28,082 nt of DNA from Purshia tridentata (Eukaryota > Streptophyta > Magnoliopsida > Rosales > Rosaceae), in contig QANT01005720.1 of the NCBI GenBank assembly GCA_003254885.1, positions 1 through 28,082 of the forward strand, written 5' to 3'. Both the position numbers and the translations under genes were made by a program. Positions within the stretch are counted from its first letter, which is position 1, and the number at the start of each line of letters is the position of its first letter. Below, piece after piece: positions 20,301-28,082 of the stretch. The notes beneath the pieces are model-generated. The model ran no database searches. It was given only the letters and a program-made list of their open reading frames with translations, and was not told the DNA's origin.

Positions 20301-22014
20301 CCCGAACTAAAAGTCAACTTTTTGCCCAACTTTAAAAGTCAAACTTTAAAATATGGAAAACGCCAAAATGCTTTACTTTCCAAATAAAATCCCGAAAATC
20401 TTTAAAGAGCGTTTCAAAACCACTTTGGAAAGTGCGGGGTGTTACAGTAACGGCCGGCGAGGAGGAAGGCTGGAACGCAAAGACTGGCGCCTGACGAAGC
20501 CTTCCCGAGAGTTCTCGTCACCTGGAGTCGCCGGAAGTGACTGGAGCTGGAAGCTCCAGTCGCGCTCACAGGAAGAGTAGGAGAGAGAAGAGCGCACGGG
20601 TGAGGGAGCTGGCTGGGCGGTGCGGGAGGAGGCTAAGGGGGGTCGCTGGTGGCTGGGTCTGGTCGGAGGTTGGCCGAAAATTATGGAGAAATCGATAATT
20701 GTTCCAGAAAAACTTTACTTGAAATTATTTTCACAGAACCTCAATCATAAATTGATAAAAATAAATATTAACCCGTAAACTCATTTAATAGCACTCCAAA
20801 TCCCAAAATCAATAATACTAATTGAAATTCATGACTAAGCAAAGCATAAGAAAATAAATGCAATTTAAAAACTTGAGAACTTAAATAAGACGAAGTCCAC
20901 TCACAGAGAAAGACTAGCCTGGGTCTCCGAATGGATCGTGATCGTCGCGATCGTCCGGGTGTCGTTTCGACAACCCAAAAATGTCTAACTTCACCTCAAA
21001 ATCACCATTTCTCCGATTTTCTTCAACTAACCATTCTAAATCACAATTGAGGATTTCTAAGTTTGGAAATTACTTAAAACCACCTCAAATTATAACCCAA
21101 AATCAAGGATTCCAAGAGATTTGACATGGTTTCCAAATCTCTAATGCCCAAGTTTCTAACTTCTCACAATAATTCCTCAATTCAAGTTTCAATTCACCCT
21201 AAATCCATACCATAACCACCAATAGCACCATGGAACTTTTAATTATCCTCAATTAAACAAGAATTTCGAATTGGCATAATCTCCCAAAATTCTAAATTCC
21301 ACAATCTTCAAAATCAAGCAATCAAGCAAGCCCCAAATCACCCCAAATTCGTGCTAAATCCCACAATTACGCAAAAAAACCACCCATTTCACTCAAACCA
21401 GGCCCAATCCGAAATGGCATAACTCCACTTTCCCCAATTTTCCAATCTCTCAAGATTCCTTTAAATTCTTCAATCTAACCTTGAATTTGTAGTTACTAGG
21501 AGTGATTATTGCCCAAAAATACATAAAACACATTCCCATTTCCGCAATCCCAAAGAAATCCGAAATTGGGTTCCAATTTCCTAAATTCTAAACTTCTCAA
21601 ATATTCAAAATTAAACCACCAATTTAGAGGGAAATAAAGCCTAGAGGGAGGGGAAGAAAACCCACCTAAAATAGAGAGAAGGGGCGCCGGAAAACTGGCC
21701 GGAATTGAAGGAAGGGACCAGCGACAATGGCAGCTTCCCAAGCTAGTTTTGTCGCGCGCAGGGGTTGGGCTAGCCGGAGGAGTAGCTGGGGAGGCAGGTC
21801 GGCGGTGAGGCAGCTGGTCGGCAGCTGGGGTGTCGCCGACGGGTCTGGGTCGGCCACCATGGGTTGGGTGGGTCGCGCGCAGAGGGAGAGGGGAGAGAAA
21901 GTCACGGGTTGGGGCTGTGCGTGGGGAAATAAAAGGGGAAGAGGAAATTTCCAGAAAATTCTGGAAATTCAAACCCACTTTAACATATTTACAAGTTTGC
22001 CCTTTACTTTAAAC

Positions 22015-22118
22015 CTTCGTATTTTTCAAACCGTAGCTCTAAACGACGCATACTACATGTCTATGAACTCGTGAAGCCGAACTCTACGCAACCATGTCAA
22101 AGTCAAAACTAAAATCCG
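22015..22118 (+). repeat. Shared ~100-bp LTR module, second family-B structure, copy 1
   Basis: It is nearly identical to the module at 12957-13060 (aaaccgtagctctaaacgac, catgtctatgaactcgtg, actctacgcaaccatgt). Confidence 0.75.
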
Positions 22119-22154
22119 AGCAACTTAAAAAGTCAACTTTGGGTCCCTTAACAC

Positions 22155-22258
22155 GTTCCTAACTTTCTAACCATGGCTCTAAATGACCCGTGCCGCATGT
22201 CAACGAACTCGTGAGCTCAAGACCTTCCTAACGGACCCAAGGTCAAGGCTAAAATCTT
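22155..22258 (+). repeat. Shared ~100-bp LTR module, second family-B structure, copy 2
   Basis: It is the counterpart of the module at 13097-13200, so the duplication predates the split of the two family-B copies. Confidence 0.7.
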
Positions 22259-22322
22259 ACTAGAACCAAAAGTCAAATTTGGACCCCATTTAAAAATTGC
22301 TTGAAAGGTACGGGTCGTTACA

Positions 22323-23100
22323 TAGCATAAGAGCATATATATCCAAAAAGACATTTATATCACAAAAACATGAGTTCATTACATGCTTAGGCTAGGGCTA
22401 CATCCCTAGCCCAAAATCAAGAAACTACTCACTATCCATAAAAGTTACAAACAACATCACAAATTGAAACATAAATGGAAACAAGAGGGAAAATAGAAAA
22501 CTCTAGATGTTGAAGCCAAGCTCTCAAGGGGTGTCACTTCTCCAAAGATGCCCAAAATAGCTTCTTGTCTTAAGTGCCTCCAAGCTACTCTTGCAAGAAT
22601 GGTAATGAATATGGTGGGATGGGTTTTGTGATCGTGTTTGGCTTTTTGGAGAGGAAGTATTGATGGAGGGAAGTGAGAGAAAAGAAATGATGGAGAGAGG
22701 GGAAAGGCTAAAGTTTTTGGAAGATGGAAGATGAGATGTGTGTTTTTGAGATGAGATGATCGAATGGATTATGGAATGAGGGTTTTCTTTGTATGGGGAG
22801 AGGTAAATTCGAAATTGAGAGAGTTAGAGTGGTTGAGATGTGTGGCTAGGATTAAAGGGAAAGAAAAGAGGAAGATATAAGGTTAGGTGAGCTCAAAAAT
22901 TTGAATATTTCATATTTTCTCTCATGTGATGATTCTTTAAGGTTGTGGAGATAGATAGATGCCCAAATTTAGAGCCTTGACAATGTTGAATTCAGCCTTT
23001 GCTAGAAATGGCCAAGCAAAGAAGAGGGTAGAAACACATGTGAAGCATCTTTCCAAAATGGAAAATATGCTTTTTGACCATTTGTACTTTTGCTGTCAGA
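22323..23100 (-). mobile_element. Possible LTR fragment of an unidentified retrotransposon
   Basis: On the minus strand the stretch has a plant-LTR-like layout: a CT-rich leader (about 22900 down to 22640), then mixed sequence, then a stem-loop (ggctaggg...ccctagcc at 22390-22411). It is cut off at the family-B boundary at 22322. A frame of roughly 80 codons without stops crosses about 22490-22740 but lacks an ATG and a recognisable domain. The assignment rests on general resemblance only. Confidence 0.3.
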
Positions 23101-23221
23101 AATTCTGAGCTGTCTTTGAAGTGCAATTTGAATGCCTTAACCAACCTAGAAAATTATATAGCAATAGAAATTCAAGTCGCACATGCTGGAAACTGGTATA
23201 GCCGGTGCCATATCTGTACGC

Positions 23222-24403
23222 GTGTGAATGCCGAGGATAATGACACGTCATTTCGGTGCACACTCAGTACAATTTGGTTAAAATTGCACCAAAACATTAT
23301 CGGTTGGCGAGAAAGACATGGGGAAGCAGTTTCGCAGCTTGGATTAGCATTCTAGCCCTAAAGAAGCACATTTTGTGTTTAGAAGTAACAAAAACATCAT
23401 TTCGGTGCATACTCAGTTCAATTTCATGCAACTTCCACCAAAATGTGCCCGGTTGGCAAGAAAGATATGGGAAAGAACTTTTTAATGCTTGGATTAGCAT
23501 TCTACCCCTCAAGAAGCACATTTTTCTGTTAGAAACACACAAAAACATCAATTCGGTGCATACTCAATATAATTTCATTTCAATTGCACCAATATGTGCC
23601 TGGTTGGCAATAAAGACATGAGGAAACACTTTCTCTTATTTGGATTAGCATTCTAGCCCAAATGAATCACTTTAGGTGTTAAGAATGCATGGAACGTCAT
23701 TTCGGTGCACACTATGTACAATTTGGTAAAAGTTGCTCCAAAATGTGCTCGGTTGGCAAGAAACACGTTCTCATGCTTGGATTAATGTTCTAGCCTTCAA
23801 GAATCACATTTCGTGTTAACAAAGACTAAAATGTCATTTCAATGCATACTCAGTCTACTTTCATCTAAATTGCATCAAAACATGCCTGGTTGGCAAGAAA
23901 GGCATGAGGAAGCACTTTCTCATGTCTCGCTTAGCATGCTAGCCCTAAAGAACCACTTTAGGTGTTAAGAATGCACGAAAACATTATTTCGGTGCATATT
24001 CAACCCAAATTCGTCCAAATTGCACCAAAACTTTCTTGGTTGGCAAGAAAGACATGAGGAAGCACTTTCTCATGTATCGATATTAGCGTCCAAACCCTAA
24101 AAAACCACTTTGGGTCTTAAGAATGCACGAAAATGTCATTTCAGTACACACTGAGTCCAATTTGATTAAAGTTACACCAAAATGTTCCCAATTGGCAAGA
24201 AAGACATGAGAAAGCCCTTTCTCATGTCTCGATTACCATTCATGCCCTAAAGAACCACTTTGGGTGCTAAGAATGCACGTATATGTCATTTCAGTGCATA
24301 CTTAGTCCAATTTGGTGAAAATTGCACCAAAACGTGCTTGGTTGACAGAAACACATAGGGAACCACTTTCTCATGTTTGTATTAGTGTTCTAGCCCAAAT
24401 GAA
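23222..24403. repeat. Satellite-like tandem array, ~150-bp monomer, 8 units
   Basis: The anchor tttcggtgca (with variants) falls at 23251, 23400, 23551, 23700, 23837, 23987, 24139 and 24289, giving spacings of 149, 151, 149, 137, 150, 152 and 150 bases. Each unit also carries a 'ggttggcaagaaagacatg' segment and a 'ttagcattctagccc' segment. Units are visibly diverged. Frames at 23074-23621 are repeat-derived. The array is cut in mid-unit by the LTR at 24404. Confidence 0.85.
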
Positions 24404-25276
24404 TGTTGAGTGTGCATTTGTGCATTTTTTATATGCTAATTCCCTAACCTAGTGCTCTAGAACTTGATGTTTTGTGTGTTTTCTTTGTTTCTGTATTTTG
24501 TAGGTCAAATGAAGCAATTATGAAAAACGAAGCTAAAAGAGCCAAAATTGGACAATTCCTGATCAAACTAGGAAAACTGAAGAAATCCTGATGGAACTAA
24601 GAAAGCTGAAATCCTACTCATGCAAGGAATTCTTAGCTGACCAGAAAATCCATCAATGTCCAAGGCTAGAAATGAGAAATCCTTGTTGGACTAGGAAAAC
24701 CTTATCCTCGTTGGATTAAGAAAACCTAACCCTAGTTGGACTAAGAAAGGTAAACCCTAGTTGGACTAGGAAAGGGAAATCCTAGTTAGACTAGAAAAAT
24801 TGAAATCCTAGTTGGACTAGGAAAAGTGAAACCCTAATGGTCAATGTTTCCTAGTAGGACCAAGAAATGTATAGTCAAAGTCAAAGGGTTCTGAAAGCTT
24901 CCACAAATCAATGGGCTTGAGTGAGCATGAGGATTACTAGGGCAACAAAGGAAGAATAGGCCGTAGTAATGTTTATTATGGCCACAAAGTTATGGGCACA
25001 AAGTTATGGGCCGTATGAAATTTTATTACGCTTGTGAAACCTTAGTACCGTAATAAATATTATTACACAACCGCACACCTTATCCTTGAGGGTCAAGGAA
25101 ACCTTGCCTCCTCACTCCTATATAAAGAACCCTCTACCTCATTATTTTATACACTTATTTTTCTAGTTTTTGAATTATTTTCAAAATTATTTTTTAGACT
25201 ATTTTCCTAGATATTAGTTTTAAACCTAGTTTTTAGATTTAATATTTTTGTAAGCATTGAGAGAAAAAGAGAGGGT
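24404..25276 (+). mobile_element. Truncated Athila-like LTR (5' part)
   Basis: It begins TGTTGAGTG and runs parallel to the following LTR through 'ctagaacttgatg...tgtattttgtaggt', 'aagctaaaagagcc' and a TATA box at 25119-25126, then stops at the first base of the next LTR. About 870 bases remain of an expected ~2 kb. The simplest reading is that the younger LTR inserted just downstream of this copy's transcription start. Confidence 0.75.
25119..25126 (+). promoter_or_regulatory. TATA box of truncated LTR
   Basis: tatataaa is preceded by cct and followed by short pyrimidine-rich DNA, the usual U3/R arrangement. It aligns with the TATA box of the next LTR. Confidence 0.65.
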
Positions 25277-27279
25277 TGTTGAGTGCTCAATTTACATTAT
25301 TTTTGCATATTAACCCCTTAACCTAGAGTGCAGGAACTCGACATGTTTGTGCCTTTTGCTTTAGTTTTGTGTTTTGTAGGTTAAATGAAGCATTGATGAA
25401 GAAAGAAGCTAAAAGAGCCATTTTAGGACATTTCCTGATCAAACTAGGAAAAGTGGAGAAAACCTAGTCAAACTAGGAAATCTAAACCTAGTAGAAGAAG
25501 GAGTCCTAACTTCATTGGGAATCATGATGGACAAAATGGTCAAAGTGAAACCCAAGTTGGACAAAGAATCCTACCTTTACAAGGAATCCTAGGTGGACTA
25601 GGAGAAGTTGGTCAAGTCAACTCACAAGTCAAAGGTTATAGAAGCTTCTACAAGTGATTGGACCTCAAGACAAGCAAGTAAGGAAAATGGGCTTAAGTAA
25701 GCATGTGAATGGGCTAGGGCAACAAATCAAGATGGGCCGTAATAATATTTAGTACGGCCGTAAAGATATTTATTACAATGCGCCGTACGGAATTTTATTA
25801 CGCATAAGAAACCCTAGTATCGTAATAATATTTATTACACAGCCGCAAACCGCAATACTACAAATCCTATATAAGGACCTCTCTATCTCATTATTTTACA
25901 TTAAAATAACATCAAACATCTTTTACATTTTCAGAGAAAGAGAGAGAGAGAGGGAGCCGCAATGGTGAAGCTTTAAGGCTTGGGCACAAGCTTCCTAGCT
26001 TGTTGCCCTACCCTTAGCCGCAAGTTCCTAGGCTTTTCCCAAGCCTAGCCACCGCCTCCCCCTTGGGTTTTTCTTGTTTTTCTTCTTTTTTTTATTTAGT
26101 TTATTAGTTTAGTTTATTTCTTTTACATACTTGAACACTTGTTTAGACCTAATTTTCAGAATTCACATATTTTACAAGCTTTAGAGAGAGAGAAGGGGCG
26201 TGTAGTGAGAAGCCAAGTTGAGAGGAAGTGCCGCTGCCTAGAGAGCCAAGGAGAAGGAGGAGTGACGCCCCACCTTGTTGCCCCAAGCCTTGCCAACAAT
26301 AAGGAGTGCCCTAGCCTTTAGCCGCACGCCATCTTGCCTTGCCGTGACATTCTTGTGGTTTCCTTCTTCCTTTTTCATGCTTTTAGAGTTGTTTATTCAT
26401 TGTTAGTTATTAATTGAGATTGTGAACATGGATTGGAAATTTATTTATATATTTAATCCTTTTAATTTCATGTTCATGTCTTAATTACTTTCATGCGTTG
26501 TTGAGTTTATGATGAAGCCTCTAGCATGTGATGAATGTAGGAACTATAGTTCTTGTAGTTTATGATGATATTACTTGCATAAAATCCTATTATCATGTTT
26601 AATTGGTCTCATTAGTTGTAAACTCTCTTTGAACTAGCCACCTTAGGGATAAGCTTCTAATGATGTTATAAAATTAAATAAGCTCAAAACGATGACAATT
26701 TTAGAAGTGACAAGCAATTGTGTAAGGACCAATTGTGGTAATAGTATTCGTAGATGGCGTAGTGTACATTGCGATGGATATATGGTCTATATTTTTGTCA
26801 TCTTCACAGATCCTAATGACTCTTGCATGGGTGATTGGCCTAACTTGTCTAGGAATATGCAAGTTAACTTGCTAGGGAAGGCTTAAGAGGCTCCTAGTAT
26901 ATGCATAAGGAGGATATAACGCCAAAAGGAAATAGCCAAAGCTTTTGGTAGGCAGACTTTGTGTTTTTAGTCTTTTGAAATTGCATGTTACCATATTCTT
27001 TGTTCTTTTTGCTAGATGGTGGATTCTGATGCTTAACAATGCCATGAAAGTGTGTATGTGGTTGTTAGAGTGTATGTGTGTGTTTTGACCTAAATCTAAA
27101 TCTCCATGCCGTGTGTGTGAGTTGTGGATAAGTTAAATTAATTTGATGTATGTTTACCTATTCCTTGTGGGATCGACCTCATTATTTGCATGCTTTGCTA
27201 CGCCGCGATTCGTGCACTTGCGAGTGTACTTAGAGTTGGAAAAAATGCTTAATAATTATGCTCTAAGAAAAAATCAACA
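25277..27279 (+). mobile_element. Complete Athila-like Ty3/gypsy LTR (5' LTR)
   Basis: It starts TGTTGA and ends TCAACA, perfect 6-bp terminal inverted repeats, and is 2003 bases long. A primer-binding site follows within seven bases, so this is the 5' LTR of a plus-strand element. It has repeated AT-rich near-palindromes (gtaataatatttattac type) just upstream of its TATA box, then a purine-rich tract (25934-25955), and near its end the phrase tgggatcgacctca. Length, termini and primer-binding site fit the Athila lineage. The small frames at 26139-26321 and 26692-26886 are not supported as genes. Confidence 0.85.
25868..25875 (+). promoter_or_regulatory. TATA box of complete Athila-like LTR
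   Basis: tatataag lies about 590 bases into the LTR, directly after the AT-rich near-palindromic repeats and before a CT-rich stretch, a normal U3/R position. Confidence 0.65.
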
Positions 27280-27285
27280 AGCTTT

Positions 27286-27303
27286 TGGCGCCGTTGCCGG
27301 GGA
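27286..27303 (+). other. Retrotransposon primer-binding site (tRNA-Asp type)
   Basis: TGGCGCCGTTGCCGGGGA is complementary to the 3' end of plant tRNA-Asp (ending CCCCGGCAACGGCGCCA) and lies six bases after the LTR end. This primer is typical of Athila elements and fixes the orientation as plus. Confidence 0.9.
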
Positions 27304-27641
27304 ATGGTGTTAACTATCATTGAATTGATTTAGCTTATCATAGTAAATAGGTTAAATTAGTTAATTTTTCAGTTTTTAGGTTTTTACTTGTTAATAGGGC
27401 ATATTGTTAACATTGTAGAACAAAGAGAGTATGGGAATTTATCTAGCCAAGCCGTTGTCAACCTGAAGACTGAGCATGTAAATGTGGTTGGAAGCAAACA
27501 AAGAGGGTGCACCATGGAAGAAGAGTCAAAGTGGAGGAGGTTCGTGAGGTGATCATTATTTCTAACGATGAAGAAGAAGAGGACCCCTCCATGGAAGAAG
27601 AAGAACCAAGTGAAGAACCTCAGCCCGAGCCTATAGAGTGT
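27304..27641 (+). mobile_element. Athila-like internal leader with an acidic open frame, interrupted
   Basis: Only about 340 bases of internal region are present. A frame open from 27474 (no ATG; first GTG at 27507) encodes a short, very acidic stretch with runs of Glu (NDEEEED, MEEEEPSEEPQPEP). It may be leader or the start of a gag region, but no retroviral-type domain is visible. It is cut at 27642 by the LTR of another element. Confidence 0.55.
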
Positions 27642-28082
27642 TGTAAATTTTTATTTATATTTACTCGCAATAGAACGAATCTTTGTAGTAAAATTTTCAT
27701 AAGAGTGAGGTCGAACCCAAGAGAATGTTTAATAAAATGGATGCACGTAATATAGACTTTGATTAATTTGAAACTAACCTAGTTTAGAAAGATTATTTGG
27801 TTGATTTTTGAGTTTTACTAGACTAGAAAAATTAAATAAATTAAGACTAGGAATTTAGATGTAACAATTAAAAGTAAATAAAATAGTAATAATTTAAAGA
27901 CTAGAAAGTAAGTGCAATAATTAAAAAGAAATAAAATAGCAAAAATTTAAAGACTATAACTTGAATAATGGTATAAGCACCAAGGTTAAGGTTTCACACC
28001 ACCATAATTATTAATCTAGTAATTTTCTTAGCAATTTCCCACATAAGAGGGCATCTAAAAGTCAACTTAAAGCCCTCACCTA
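27642..28082 (-). mobile_element. 3' part of another LTR, reverse orientation, runs off the window
   Basis: The break at 27642 begins TGTAAATTT, which on the minus strand is an LTR end (...AAATTTACA). About 60 bases inside, the minus strand reads ttgggttcgacctcactc, resembling the tgggatcgacctcatt phrase near the 3' end of the adjacent Athila-like LTR. The rest is AT-rich with ttaaagactagaa-type near-repeats. The other end lies outside the window, so size and target duplication are unknown. Confidence 0.6.

Larger units (their letters stand above)
17458..20446 (-). mobile_element. Family-A solo LTR, full-length copy
   Basis: On the minus strand it begins TGTAACACCCC (20446) and ends GGGGCGTGACA (17458), flanked by perfect GTAAC duplications at 17453-17457 and 20447-20451. 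It is 2989 bases. It retains the ~950-base section and 27-bp minisatellite missing from the shorter family-A LTR. It has no internal domain or primer-binding site, so it is a solo LTR. Stop-free minus-strand frames at 19359-19637 and 19667-20197 match parts of the open frame of the other copy, but here they are in different frames. Confidence 0.9.
15220..22322 (-). mobile_element. Family-B LTR structure, probably recombinant, containing a nested LTR
   Basis: On the minus strand it starts TGTAACGACC (22322) and ends ...GGTCCTGTCA (15220), and its left end closely matches the first family-B LTR. The 5-bp flanks differ (AAACA at 15215-15219, TAGCA at 22323-22327), so no target duplication is present. 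Without the nested LTR (17458-20446) it is about 4.1 kb, against 2.83 kb for the other copy. The excess is an internal repeat: sequence around 16440-17350, with its 'gtccactcacagaga' and 'gtcgtttcgacaacc' landmarks, recurs in diverged form at about 20700-21690. This fits recombination between two family-B LTRs. No polymerase coding sequence is seen. Confidence 0.75.

Noticed and set aside
21496..22074. 160-codon minus-strand frame and overlapping plus-strand frames
   Set aside because: These are composition-driven frames inside the family-B LTR, with proline/serine-rich low-complexity product and no family match.
23074..23621. Frames of 84-121 codons in the satellite array
   Set aside because: They are translations of the ~150-bp tandem repeat with no start context or domain.

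Overview
This looks like nuclear DNA from a flowering plant, probably a eudicot. The evidence is a seven-exon terpene synthase locus of the angiosperm TPS-a type with short GT-AG introns, long LTRs of plant Ty3/gypsy type, a plant tRNA-Asp primer-binding site and a CACTA transposon end. I cannot place the species. One base (2945) is unresolved.

Layout. 1-700: AT-rich DNA with perfect hairpins and a ~31-bp palindromic array. 700-2500: no intact gene, but one orphan exon encoding part of splicing factor SF3A2 (minus strand). 2530-2935: terminal region of a CACTA transposon. 3197-5553 (minus): a sesquiterpene-synthase-like gene. Its catalytic motifs and all splice sites are intact, but exon 3 carries a +1 frameshift and an in-frame TAG, so it is called a pseudogene. 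5503-7175: the promoter, 5' leader and first codons of that gene are present in three tandem copies. 7176-8520: no gene seen.

8521-13265 is a solo LTR (family B, minus) with perfect TTAGG target duplications. It is interrupted by a second solo LTR (family A, plus, 10507-12412) with perfect CCATA duplications. 13271-14575 has no gene but a cluster of 10-bp palindromes. 14575-15219 is a degenerate LTR-like piece. 15220-22322 is a larger family-B structure without matching target duplications and with an internal repeat, so probably a recombinant; it contains a full-length family-A solo LTR (17458-20446, minus, GTAAC duplications). 22323-23100 resembles part of another LTR. 23222-24403 is a ~150-bp satellite array. 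24404-27641 holds a truncated Athila-like LTR, a complete related LTR (25277-27279), its primer-binding site and a short internal stretch. The last 441 bases are the edge of another LTR in reverse orientation.

Overall the window is one decayed specialised-metabolism gene in a retrotransposon-rich region dominated by solo LTRs. No intact protein-coding gene and no transposon polymerase domain is visible. The most unusual points are the triplicated promoter-plus-start module, a ~100-bp sequence module shared by LTR families A and B, an open frame shared by two family-A LTRs, and the orphan SF3A2 exon.
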